The notes under the pieces are model-generated. The model saw only the letters and a program-made list of their open reading frames with translations, was not told the origin of the DNA and did no database searches. Below are positions 48,039 to 58,810 of a stretch of DNA of 64,000 bases, piece by piece (within the stretch, counting starts at the first letter, position 1; each line of letters starts with the position of its first letter). The stretch lies in contig PCDI01000004.1 of assembly GCA_002778195.1 (NCBI GenBank), positions 1,062,733 to 1,126,732 of the forward strand, written 5' to 3'. Made by a program: the position numbers and the translations under genes. This DNA is from Raffaelea ambrosiae (taxonomy: Eukaryota > Ascomycota > Sordariomycetes > Ophiostomatales > Ophiostomataceae).

Positions 48039-49720
48039 ATGCATTCCTGGAAGAACGTGGCCCTTGGCCTGCTGGCAGCCGCTGCTGTGGTGTCGGCCGA
48101 CTCGGACGTCCATCAGCTGAAGAAGGACAACTTCGAGGAATTCATCAAGACCAACGACATCGTCCTGGCCGAGTTCTTCGCCCCGTGGTGGTAAGCTTCA
48201 TGCGCAACCCTCCTGTCATTGTCGTCGCGCATTGCCACCTAGAATAATTGCGACAGGTGACTAACCAAAACTTTCTCTCATTAGTGGCCACTGTAAGGCG
48301 CTGGCTCCCGAGTACGAGGAGGCTGCGACAACTCTGAAGGAGAAGAACATTAAGCTCGCCAAGGTTGACTGCACAGAGGAGAGCGAACTCTGCCAAACCT
48401 ATGGCGTCGAGGGCTACCCGACCCTCAAGGTCTTCCATGGCCCCGACAACATCAGCGCCTACAAGGGCCAGCGGAAAGCTGCTGCGTAAGTTTTATCCCC
48501 AAGAGACGTTTGCCATTTTTTTTCCTTTGAGGGGGATGTTAACTAACCGTCTACTTCGTCTCTCCAGCATCACCTCCTACATGATCAAGCAGTCTCTGCC
48601 CGCCGTTTCGACCGTGACCAAGGATAACCTGGAGGAGTTCAAGAAGGCCGATAAGGTCGTGCTCGTGGCCTATTTCAAGGCCGACGACAAGGCCTCCAAC
48701 GAGACCTTCTCCAAGATCGCCGAGAAGCACCGGGATGACTTCCCCTTCGGTGCCAGCAACGACGCTGCGCTGATCGAGGCTGAGGGTGTGACTACCCCGG
48801 CCGTCGTCCTGTACAAGGACTTCGACGAGGGCAAGGCTGTCTTCTCTGAGAAGTTCGACGTTGAGGCCATTGAGAAGTTCGCCCAGACCGCGTCCACCCC
48901 GCTGATCGGCGAGGTCGGCCCGGAGACGTACTCTGGCTACATGTCTGCCGGCATTCCGCTGGCGTACATCTTCGCCGAGACCCCGGAGGAGCGCAAGGAG
49001 CTTGGCGATGCCCTGAAGCCCGTTGCTGAGAAGCACCGCGGCGCCATCAACTTTGCGACGATCGACGCTAAGTCCTTCGGTGCGCACGCAGCTAACCTCA
49101 ACCTGCCCACGGACAAGTTCCCCTCGTTCGCCATCCAGGAGACCGTCAAGAACCAGAAGTTCCCCTTTGACGTGGAGAAGAAGATCACCGAGAAGGACAT
49201 TGATGCGTTTGTTGACGACTTTGTTGCGGGCAAGATCGAGCCCAGCATCAAGTCTGAGCCGATCCCGGAGACCCAGGAGGGCCCCGTCACCGTGATCGTG
49301 GCCAAGACCTACAACGAGATTGTCCTGGACGACACCAAGGACGTGCTCGTTGAGTTCTACGCGCCGTGGTGCGGCCACTGTAAGGCACTGGCTCCCAAGT
49401 ACGAGGACCTCGCGGCCCAGTACGCCAAGTCGGCGGCCAAGGACAAGGTTGTCATTGCCAAGATCGACGCCACCAACAACGACGTCCCGGATGAGATCCA
49501 GGGCTTCCCGACTATCAAGCTGTTCCCGGCTGGCTCCAAGAGCGAGCCTATTACGTACCAGGGCCCGCGCACCATCGAGGACCTGATCAAGTTCATCAAG
49601 GAGAACGGCAAGTTTAAGGCGGATGTTGAGGAGGAGGCTGCTTCGGTCACCCCGTCGGAGAGCGCATCGGCCACCGAGGAGCCCGTGGAGGAGCCGTCGA
49701 CCAAGCACGACGAATTGTAG
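48039..49720 (+). CDS. PDI1: Protein disulfide isomerase
   Basis: ER-luminal oxidoreductase that forms and reshuffles disulfides in secretory proteins. Exons 48039-48190, 48285-48485 and 48568-49720 give 501 aa. The signal peptide is about residues 1-20 (MHSWKNVALGLLAAAAVVSA). The first thioredoxin domain has APWCGHC with the CGHC at 51-54; this motif is split by intron 1 within the Cys51 codon. Two non-catalytic thioredoxin-like domains follow, then a second CGHC at 386-389 (YAPWCGHCKALAPKYEDLA). An acidic Glu/Ser/Thr stretch precedes the ER-retrieval signal HDEL at the end. This a-b-b'-a' layout and length are those of fungal PDI1. Introns use GTAAGC and GTAAGT donors. It likely serves the same secretory route as the nearby OST2. 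Confidence 0.96.
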
Positions 49721-50549
49721 GTCCGACGAAATGCGAAGCAAACACGTCCCCTCCTGTATTATTTGCTGCACGATGTCCATGCCGTGCCACCTGAAAACTA
49801 GAGGACATTTTTGGCATCTCTTTTTGTTGGTCCATGGTTCTGTTACTTGTTACCGAAAAAATAGCTCTTTTTTTGTTTTCTGCTTTCCTGTTTGGGTTGG
49901 GAAGTTCTTGCGTATGCTTAACCAGGATGAAGGGCCAAATCCGCTCCCGATTTTTCCTATTGTAGTGTCTACGTGTTTTAAGGTCCTTTTTTATATCATT
50001 TTCTTTTCTGGTGTGTAATGCCAACATGATGGACTCGAGACTCTTTTCCCCTTGTTCTGGCTCTGCTGGCCAATGTGTCCGTGTGCGAGAAATGTTGAGT
50101 GAGCAAAAATCTGAGTAAATGTCTCGTCGAAACTCGTCGAAATGGGTGACCGCTATGTCATAGTTAGCCAACCCTCGGTGCTTTGTAGACGCCGATCGCA
50201 AACTAGACTGGACCCCAGACGCCCCCAGACGGGCACCGAATGGGACGCCCGCTAGCCAGTATGGACACAGCAGTTGTAATTCTGCCAGGAAACACCGCCT
50301 CGAGACCATTCGGCAACCGGCTGTTAGGCGAGCGCGTCATCTGCCACATACAAGTGCTGGCCCGTACTAGTCAACTAGCCAATGCTGCTTGCTGCGTGCT
50401 CCCTCCCCTTCCCCAAAAATCACTCCTCTCCAGCACAGCCGAGGACCATAAGGAAACCATTCTCTCCCTCTTCTCCCAACTTCTTTTTCTTCACCACCCG
50501 CACCACCCTTGCAACCCTCTCTGCCCGACTCGAATTTTCGACAGTTCCA
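49721..50549. other. PDI 3' flank and next promoter
   Basis: An 829-base gap with PDI's 3' UTR on the left and the promoter of the small mitochondrial-type gene on the right. It has T-rich stretches but no supported gene. Confidence 0.5.
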
Positions 50550-51329
50550 ATGGCTGCCCGGACCGTTTTGCTGCGCGCCTCCGGCGCTGCCTTCCGCACG
50601 ACCAACAACACCCTTTCCCGAAGCTTCCAGACATCGTCTCGGCGCTGGGCCGATGCGGCGGCACCGCTGCCAGCGCGCAAGCCCGTTGGCGCATTCCGTG
50701 GAGGGTAGGAGAATCAAATAGAGAAGCCTGTCTAAGAATGTGTTCAAGAAACACTGCTGACTTTTCCAAGTCTCCTCGGCTTCCTCATGGGCGCAACGCT
50801 CACCGGCGCTGGCGTCTACACCTATGTCCTGCAGGAATACAAGGCATCGAACGACCAGTTGACCGACGATATCTATGTACGTTTCTGCATATGATTCTTT
50901 ATCAAGAAGGCTTCTTTCGGGGGTGGCCTGTGTCTTTTGTGCATTTTTGCTTTTGTTGAAATTGGTCTTTTAATTCGCGCGCGCGCACTTTATGTTTCTG
51001 GATTTTCTGGATTTTCTGGATCTTCTTCTCTCTTTTTTCGGCCTCTTCTGCTTGCATACTTCTCATTCCTCTTTTTGCATCTCTCCCTCCTTTGCGACCT
51101 GGACTCCAAGCGGACACCCTCTCGCGCGGTTTGATCCTAGATCCACCCTTTTCCCTTTCTTTTTTTTATGAAATGTTCCTTCTCGGCCACTGTTTGCTAC
51201 GCTTCAAATATGTAATATGGAAACTGTCCTGCTAACTTCTTCTTTTCCGTCTTTATCCAGGCTCTTCAGAAGGCCACCCAGCGGCTGAGCACGCACATTG
51301 CCACCCTCGAAGACCGTGTGAAGAAATAG
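50550..51329 (+). CDS. Small mitochondrial-type single-pass membrane protein
   Basis: I recognise the architecture but cannot name the family securely. Exons 50550-50704, 50771-50876 and 51261-51329 give 109 aa. The N terminus is basic and Ser/Thr/Ala-rich with no acidic residue before residue 37 (MAARTVLLRASGAAFRTTNN, then SFQTSSRRWAD), a classic mitochondrial presequence. A membrane helix follows (about GLLGFLMGATLTGAGVYTYV), and then a short heptad-like coiled coil (LQKATQRLSTHIATLEDRVK) ends the protein. The phases 2 and 0 close. Intron 1 ends in AAG rather than CAG/TAG but has a CTGAC branch site. Intron 2 is 384 nt and contains a TGGATTTTC triplication. It is probably an inner-membrane protein; a MICOS-like role is possible but unsupported. 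Confidence 0.75.
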
Positions 51330-51995
51330 ACGCAATGGCGGAATTTGGGTAGAGGAGAGACAATGATAACGGTTTGGGGAACATTCACATCTGGAGAAAG
51401 TGTGTAGTAATGTCTTTTGGTTGAAACATTGCATCGGGAAGAAACGGGCGGGCAGAAGGACATAGGAGGTAGCACTCACCCCCAAATTCATGTATGGCAA
51501 CTGTATCAATACGTTGTATATTTTTTTTTTGTTTTCGGACGAGCCAAGAAGAGGAAAAATCGAAATGTCTGAAGAAAAATAAAAGCAGAAAAATATGTCA
51601 TTACCGTTGAGAAAAGTGCATGCTAACTAATACGTGCCTTCCTCATAACCTGGTATAAAGCCTCACGTGGACAACTGCTGTGCCAAGAACTGGGGAGACC
51701 TTTGGGGAGTTTGGGGAGGGGAGGAGAGACTTACACTGGTCCTGGAAAGCTACAGACTAACTAACTAACTAGTAACTAAGTACTTACAAAGTAGCTCCCA
51801 AGGGCCTAAGGAACAGCAACACATCCCCAAGGGAGACCCCGCTAAAAAAGCATTACCGCCGCGGCTCGCCGCCTGGAAACCAGCATCACAAAAGTTGGGG
51901 ACGGCCAGTAGGAAGGATAGCTTCTTCTTATTGTTCTTTTTGTTCTTGCCCTCCACTTTTCCCAACAACCTCTCGTCCTCCTTTCCCCCCACGCC
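51330..51995. other. Intergenic region
   Basis: A 666-base gap between two plus-strand genes with a T-run near 51520 and a CTAACTAACTAACTAGTAACT repeat near 51758-51778. No gene supported. Confidence 0.5.
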
Positions 51996-53260
51996 ATGAA
52001 CAACTTTGGCGTCGTCGAGATCGCCAGCGAGCGCCGCTCCGTCGCGCCCGGGTGGGCTTATGTGCCCGACACGGCCGTCGCAGTGGGCGCCGCTTCAACG
52101 CAGGCCGCCGCCTCCTCGGGTGGTGGTGGTGGCGCCGGCCAACACCACCGCAAGCGCGCCGCCCGCCACCAGAACACGTCCGCGCTCGCCAACTTTTCCG
52201 ATCTGTCGGCGCGCCAGGAAACCAAGATCCGCCGCGAGCTCGAGCTGCTCGACCGCGACAGCGGGAGCGGCATCGGCGGTGGCCGCGACGCGGCGATTGC
52301 CTTGCCAGCCAAGGCAGTCAAGGGTAGGTTCCCCCCCCCCAATAAGAGATATGTTTTCTTCGTGTCGTCGTTTCTTCGCTTTTTTTCGTTCTCTCTGACC
52401 TTTTAGCCCAAAACAAACACACCCCCAACGTTCGAAAAATTCTCGCGTCACAAAAAACATTTGCCAACCATCTCGACGATTTCAAGGCCTTCCAGGAGCA
52501 CAGCGGAGGCGGCCACGGCCATGGCCACGGAGCGGGGGACAACTTTTCACACACGACCGGAGGACGCGCAGCCGCTGCGGCCGCCGCGGCCGCCGTCAGC
52601 GCCAGCAGTGCTGCTGCTGGCGGGGCCGGCTCCTCGGCCAGCCGCGACCGGACTCGAGGCGGGAACAACAACAACAGCAGCAACGTCAAGAACACCAGCA
52701 GCAGGCGCAAGGACTCCCGACGAAGCACTGCTGCTGCCGCCGCTCGCAAGAGCTCGCCAGCGACCAAGAACAACAAGAGTCGCAGCGCCACCGCTGGTGT
52801 GGGCGATACTCCCATGCCCGACGCTCCGCCGCCAGAAACAGCTGCCACGGCAGACGGCGCCAAGAAGAACGGCCAGCCTGCGTCTGCCGCAGAAGCTGCT
52901 GCTGCTGCCACCGCGTCAGCCATCCTCCAGCCCTATGACGGGCCCCGCCCACCGGCCCACCCCCTCGATGCCGACCCCCTCCTCACCAGCCGCATGCCGC
53001 CCCTGCCCTCCGACGACGAGCTGCGCGCGCTCCTCGCCGCTCCGCCGCTGACCTACACGGAAGCGCGGGCGGTCTGGCCGCTGAACGGATCCGGCGCCCC
53101 TGGTGCCAGCGCGCCCGAGAAGCGGTACCCGATGCGAGTGTTTTGTGAGATCTGCGGGTACTGGGGACGGGTCAAGTGCACCAAGTGCGGGACGCCGGTG
53201 TGTGCGCTGGACTGTCTGGAGGTGCACCGAGAGGACTGTATCACGCGGTACGGTTTGTAG
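51996..53260 (+). CDS. VPS71: HIT-type zinc-finger protein, SWR1 subunit VPS71/ZNHIT1-like
   Basis: Likely nuclear subunit of the SWR1 chromatin remodeller that deposits histone H2A.Z. Exons 51996-52323 and 52407-53260 (83-nt intron, GTAGGT to TTTTAG), 393 aa. The N-terminal part has NFSDLSARQETKIRRELELL and, after the splice, HTPNVRKILASQKTFANHLD; both resemble the ZNHIT1/Vps71 N-terminal blocks. A long Ala/Gly/Ser/Asn low-complexity middle (with HGHGHG) makes it longer than yeast Vps71 (about 280 aa) and human ZNHIT1 (about 154 aa). The C-terminal zf-HIT at residues 356-387 reads CEIC, CTKC, CALDC and HREDC, ending RYGL close to the stop. Other HIT-finger proteins (INO80 or snoRNP factors) are the alternative, but the C-terminal placement of the finger favours VPS71. 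Confidence 0.82.
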
Positions 53261-53610
53261 AGAGAAGGGGGTCCGCAGGGGGAAAAGAACTCGACATTCG
53301 AAAGGGACCCAACAAGGCAGAAAAGAACAGGAAAGGAAAGAGGTTTGCTATATTGGAGTTATTTTTGGTTCACAGAAGAAAGAGATACCCAGGAGGGACC
53401 GCAATGGCCCGAAATGCATTTGTCATGTCATATTCATCATGCACAATACGGAGTTTTGTCAAAAATAATTGTGTACTTTCAAATAAAAGTCTTCGTATCT
53501 GTTCGTGGTTCATGGTATCATTGTCGTGGCAAGAAAAGTGCTATTTAGAAAATCAGAAAAAAAAAACCCCCAAGGTTGTAGACCATATCGTCACCAAATC
53601 AGAGCTTGCT
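53261..53610. other. Convergent 3' region
   Basis: A 350-base gap between the ends of the VPS71-like gene (plus) and the WSS1-like gene (minus), holding both 3' UTRs; AAATAAA lies near 53481. No gene supported. Confidence 0.5.
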
Positions 53611-55478
53611 TCAGGTTTTGCGCTCCCCGCATACAGCACACACACCGTTGTCCCCCGAGTTGAGAAACGGAACACCCTCCCTAGCCTTGCAGACCGCACT
53701 GCGGCAGCGCCATGCCCCAGGAGAAGCATCGGCGTGGAGGACGTGCATGCACATGGCGCATGTAACGGACAGCTGGTCGTTGGCGTATGAGCAAATGGGG
53801 CAGACAGCACGTCTGCTGCCACCAACACTTTGGCTGTCCGTGGCCGCCGCCACGGCAGATGCTGGCGCTTTCTGTATTGCCGGTCGCCATTCTCGGTCTG
53901 CTTTAGCACGTGGTGCTCGAGGAATGTCCGCCAACGATGACGCCGCCGCGGCTTCTTCTCCTTTCACTTCGCGCTTCACCGTCGGCGTGCTGCTATGGTT
54001 CGGCGTTCTGGTCGGCACTTGAGCTGCCCCTGAGACCGAGACTCCTGGTTCCGCTTTGGGCACCCGGTCAAGCTGCGGTGGTGGCTTTGAAGCTGGCGCT
54101 GGTACTGGCTTCGCCCAGCTTGATATAGACGATGCCGGCGCCGGTTTCTTCTGTTCGGCTTTGCTCTGCTGCGGCTGCGGCTGCACCTGCTTCTTCTTCT
54201 TCTTGCTGTTCTCCCACGACGATGTCTGAAGAAGCTCCCGCAGCTCTCTCTTGGCGTCTGCATCGCCGTCCGGATTGTCGCCCTCGCAGACCCGCACCAT
54301 GCCATGGCCCTCGCCGTCCACCATGCGCGTCCCGTCAATGTCGACGGCATCGGGGCCCGTCAGATCAACCAGCGTGCCGTGGTCGGAATCGTCGTTGTCT
54401 GTGCCGTCGCTGTCCCAGTTCGAGTCCGCCCCCTCCTCTTCCCGCTTGATGGCAGCTCTCACGTCGTTCTCGTTGTCGTCATCGTCGTCATAGTCTTCCT
54501 CCTCTTTGGCTTCTTTTTCTTCTTCTTCTTCCTCCTCCTCCTTTTCCTTCTGGGTCTGCTCGAATCGGGCCAGTGCAGCAGCGGCCCGCAGCTCCCGTCC
54601 GCGCTTGCTCTTGGCGACCCGCGGCTTGACGGCCACGCGCTTCTTGTCGCTGCTCGTCAGCGTCACCCGCGCTCGCCTCTTGTTGTTGTTGTTGTTCGGA
54701 TGGCTGCTGTCGTGGCCCGGCCCTTCGAGCTTCGCCCGCTCCTCCACATCCGCGCCCAGCTCCATCCCGTTGACGCCAAACTTGCGCCGGATCCGCCGCT
54801 CCTTCTGTTCTTGGTACGACAGTGCCGGCTTTTTATTATTTGCCTTGCCTTTCCGTCGCCCCCTGGACTGGTAGGTTCCGCCACAGAGATGCTCCAGCAG
54901 CACGTCGTCGTCTTCTCCCGGCGTGGCCATGTTGCGCTCGTACAGGGGCGGCCCCCCCTGGCCCGCCGCGCCCAAGCGCGCCCCGCGGCCCCATATGCCC
55001 TCGCCCGTATAGCTGGTCGACCAGAGCCGGCGCATCTGCGCGGCATAGGCGTCGCGGACGGCCCAGAAGGCGCGCGAGTGGTTCATCTGGCGACAGTGGG
55101 CGAGCTCGTGCATCATGACCATTTGCACATAGGGAAAGGGGAGCCACCGGCCGGAGCGACCGCGGGACTTGAGAACGAGCTGGATGACCTCGCCGGCGTT
55201 GAAGTTGCGGCCGACGAATTCGCGGTTGGGTTCGTATTCTTCGAGGGTCATGACGTGGAGGTGGTGGTCGCGCATGATGGGGACTGAGGAGGAGGTTCCT
55301 GGGTTAGATTCCAATATAATTACAGCACTCCCCATGAATACTCACCGCATTGTGCCGCGATGCGTTCCAGGAACTCCTGGGCCACAGCTTCATCTGGACC
55401 CTTGAGCGGCTTGATAAAGACAATGTAGGGGTTGGGCTGGGACTTTTTGGCGTTCAGCCTTTGGATGCCGACCGGCAT
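53611..55478 (-). CDS. WSS1: WSS1-type DNA-dependent metalloprotease (WLM domain)
   Basis: Metalloprotease family that removes DNA-protein crosslinks and binds SUMO/Cdc48 in yeast. Exons 55478-55346 and 55283-53611 give 601 aa. The WLM domain covers roughly residues 10-150: NREFVGRNFNAGEVIQLVLK, then the active site HELAH at 103-107 with a third histidine at 113 (HExxHxxxxxH), then FWAVRDAYAAQMRRLW. VDLT at 350-353, inside an acidic Asp/Ser region, is a plausible SUMO-interacting motif. Glu-rich and basic tracts fill the middle. The C-terminal 60 residues hold two Cys-pair fingers (CPIC/CAMC and the final CAVC with upstream Cys), like the RanBP2-type fingers in some WSS1 homologues. It is about twice the size of yeast Wss1 (269 aa). 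The splice junction (G plus TC) preserves phase across the WLM domain. It is tandem with the KEL3-like gene. Confidence 0.88.
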
Positions 55479-55790
55479 GGTGAATGTTTCTTTGCTGCTG
55501 TCGTCGACAATATGCAGGACTGAACCAAAATTGTGCTGCTGCCCATCAGTCGTACATCGTGGAGGGAAGGGAACAGCCCTAGGTTGGTCAAGTATTAAGA
55601 TTGAAAAGATTGAAAAGATTTGAAACCCCCGATCGCGTTTGCCTCGCGGTGCTTATTTCACCCCCGCAACGCCTGATCACGTGTGCCATTTACAACCACG
55701 TCAAAGACCAGATGAGTCTGCAACACATTTGGTGTTTTTTAAACAAAGATGGTATTTTTGTAATATCCAATCGGGGCAAAAGACATTTCA
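55479..55790. other. Short intergenic region
   Basis: A 312-base gap upstream of the WSS1-like gene and downstream of the KEL3-like gene, both on the minus strand. It contains a GATTGAAAA duplication near 55598-55620. No gene supported. Confidence 0.5.
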
Positions 55791-58048
55791 TCATCTTCTC
55801 CGCTGTGCACCTCCAGCACCAGCACCACCGCTTGTCGCGCCACGGTCGGCCAACGACACAATCTCGCCAATGCCAGCAGCCTCCTGCTCGTCCTCGAGCG
55901 CCGTGATCTCTTCGCGGCAGTCCCACCACTTTTCCTCGCTCAGCTCAAAGGCCTTGGTCTTGATCTCCTTGACCGGCATCGCCTCAACGCTGACGTTCTT
56001 CCACCGCAGGTTCGTCATGAGAATCTCCTGCCACTCGTTAGACGTTCGGTTGAAGAAGTCGCGACGAGATTCAAACGGCTGTCAAATGTTAGCCTTCTTC
56101 TTCTTTTCTTCTTTTCTTCTTTTTTTACAAACAGTAATAGCAGTGTCATTAGAAAAACTTACCCTTGGGTGCGGCAGACCGTCATCCACAGTGGACGCGG
56201 TCGTCTCAGTCTCCGCATCCTCTGAATCTTCAGACGCAGCTGTCGACTCGGAGTCAGCTGTAGAGCTGGCATACGCATCCTTGGCCTTTTTGCGTGTGCT
56301 CGGCGTAAACTTCTTGGCCACTTCTTCATCCATGTCGACGTCCTCATCCTCCTCCTCTTCATCGTCTTCTTCATCTTCGTCGTCCTCTTCGTCGTCGGAT
56401 TCCTAAAGGTCGTGTTAGAGACAGGCACCTGATGATCAGTAGAGTAAAAGAAAGAGAAAAGAAGACTTACAATCCAGGTGTCATCCATCGGCCGGTTAAA
56501 GACCTCTTTGCAGCCGTCCAGCTTGCCGAGGTCGATCGCGTACATGTCGTCAAAGGTAAACTCCCGGTCGCCTTTTTCGTAGGTGCCACCGTAGATGTAG
56601 AGCACGTCGCCCTGCACGGTGAGTTGCGCATTGAATCGCGGGTGTGGCAGCTCCGTTGTGACGGGCATTTGACGCACCGGTACGACCGGTTCCTCCTCTT
56701 CCGCCGCCTTCTTGTCCAACTGCATAGCATCGCCGTCGTCGTCGCTGCCGTCCGCTCCATCGAGTCCCTTCTTCTTTGCTGCGCTCGTCTCCAACGCCGC
56801 CAGCTGCTTCAAAAGCTCTTCTTCGTTCGCAGCAGCCCGGTTCCGCCGACCGCCCCGCTGCTGCTGCTGCTGGTCGTTGGCCTTCTTTGGTCCGGTACGC
56901 GGCTTGCGCAGACCCAACGGGAAGAATCGATTTCGCTCCACATTCCAGGCAAAGAGGCCATTGAAGAACTCGCTGTCGAGGCCCTCTTCGCTCTCTTCGA
57001 CATCGTGTACGCCGCCAAACAGAATGCCGCGACCCTTGTGGTAGGCCATGGTGGCGCCCGCGCGCACGGGGTTCGGGATGTTGGCCGGCTTCTTGCGCTT
57101 CTCCCAGCGGACTGTCGGCGGCGCACCGGCCGGTGCGTCAGAGCCCGGCGGTGTGATGCGCAAGAAAAAGCAGTCCTGATGCACGACGGCCTTCATGACG
57201 GTGCGCTGGCCACCGCCCTGCTTGGCGCCCCCCGTCGCCTTGACACGCGAGAAGCCGCCATACAGCACGGCGCCCTGCTCATGGGGCAGGAGCGTGAACG
57301 ACGACCGGGCGTCGGGCTTCAGCTGCGCCGGCGGCAGGGTCGGGTTGTACCAGACAAAGTTGTTGGTGTCGTAGAGCCACAGGTCGGCCATGTAGCGGGT
57401 CTGGTTGGCTGTGTCCTGGAAGCCGCCAAAGAGGATGATGTAGTTCTTGAAGTAGGTCATGCGGTGACCGCTGCGGGCCGGCGGCGTGCGGCCCTTGGGC
57501 TCGAGGCGTGTCCACTCGCGCGAAGACGGCTCGAGCCGCCAAAAGTCGTTGTAGTGGTAAAAGGTCCCCTGCTTGGGCGAGCTGAACTCGCCGCCAAAGA
57601 GAAAGACCGAGTTGCTCTGGTTGCCGCCACGGCACCAGGCGTGCCCAGACCGGGGCAGCGGCGTGTTGGGGGACGTCACCGTGCGCCACTCGTCGCGGTC
57701 AATGTAGTAGATGTGCAGGTCGTTGAAGAACGAGGCCAGCGCGCCGTTGAACGTCTCGCCGCCAAAGAGCAGCAGCTGGTTGGCGTTGGAAGGCGACGCC
57801 AAGAACGTCGCTGCTGCCCGTGCCTTGGGCGGACCAGCAGCCACTGTCTCGGTAATCTTGAGGAACTGCTCCTGCTGGCGCTGGTACTCCTCGAGCACGG
57901 CGTCGAGGTCGACGTCTTCGGCATCGCTGCCGTCCTGCTTGGCGCTCTTGACCTTGGCCTTTTTCTCAGCCTTCTTCTCGGCCTTCTGCTTCTTCTCAGC
58001 CGCCTTGGCCTTCTTTCCCTCGCTCTTGCCCTTCTTGTCCTTGGCCAT
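55791..58048 (-). CDS. KEL3: KEL3-like Kelch-repeat protein (KLHDC4 family)
   Basis: Cytoplasmic Kelch beta-propeller protein of the yeast Kel3/human KLHDC4 family; precise role unknown. Exons 58048-56471, 56402-56163 and 56078-55791, 701 aa, all junctions phase 0. The N terminus is a Lys/Ala/Glu helix (MAKDKKGKSEGKKAKAAEKK). Kelch motifs follow: NQLLLFGGETFNG, NSVFLFGGEFSSP, NYIILFGGFQDT, GAVLYGGF, GRGILFGGVHD and VLYIYGGTYEKGDREF, with six visible GG-containing blades. Exon 2 encodes a strongly acidic Asp/Glu stretch. The last exon starts PFESRRDFFNRTSNEWQEIL and contains KEIKTKAFELSEEKWWDCRE, as in the C-terminal DUF4110-type region of this family. Yeast Kel3 is about 650 aa. An upstream Met at 58063 (five residues earlier) is a possible alternative start. 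Confidence 0.9.
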
Positions 58049-58810
58049 GTTGTGGCCGGTCAACGCTGGTAGTTAGATGAATAGTGTAGAGGCCGATGAT
58101 TTCAGAACATCAAGACTCTGGTGAAATCAACGAAACAGTCCTCAGACAAGTAACTGAAAGATTCTTTGTATACCAAAAGCTTTAATAAGAGACTTGACCA
58201 TCCGTATTCAAAGCACCCCTGCCAGTATACTCACTAGAGAAGCTGGATGTTGCATGCTAGGATGGAGTCAAAGGCTGGTGGGTTAAGAGGTAAAAGTTTG
58301 CTCACGTGAGTAGCATTAACAAGTTTTTTGCCCCTCATACAGAACATCACCCACTAACTACACTATTTGTACTCATACACACATAAAGATCGTAGCCACT
58401 CAGCACTAATCCGTCCAGGGAGAAATACAGCCGTGAATATTACTTCCAAAACGTGGGGTCTATTTTTTTTGGCAATGGGCCTGCAAAGGCAGGTGCAAAT
58501 GCACCACTGTGCGCTCGTGTGCACCTATGTAGGATCTAATGGTTTTCAAGAGATGGTACGATGGTGTGTATGCAGCATGTAAATACCAATGCTGAAGCTA
58601 CAGCTGCGACTGAGCGAGTACGAGTAGTCCGGAGCCCCCCCCCCCCAACCCCCTCCTGGATCACGCTCTCGTCCATTCGCCGTCTTTGCCTTCCTCTCCA
58701 ACTCCTTTTTCATAAAGATACTGATCTCTTCGCACTGTGAACGGTATCTGTTTTACCAACTGCCGCCTACAATGCTGTTGTTCTCCAGACACATCCGCTG
58801 GGAACTCCAT
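58049..58810. other. Intergenic region
   Basis: A 762-base gap between two minus-strand genes, with the KEL3-like promoter and the aminopeptidase 3' UTR. A poly-C run lies near 58637-58647. No gene supported. Confidence 0.5.

Noticed and set aside
54304..55287. 327-codon open frame on the + strand
   Set aside because: Antisense to the WSS1-like coding region; low-complexity Val/Leu/Phe translation from Glu/Asp codons.
56432..58072. 546-codon open frame on the + strand
   Set aside because: Antisense shadow of the KEL3-like gene, whose Kelch repeats are clear on the minus strand.
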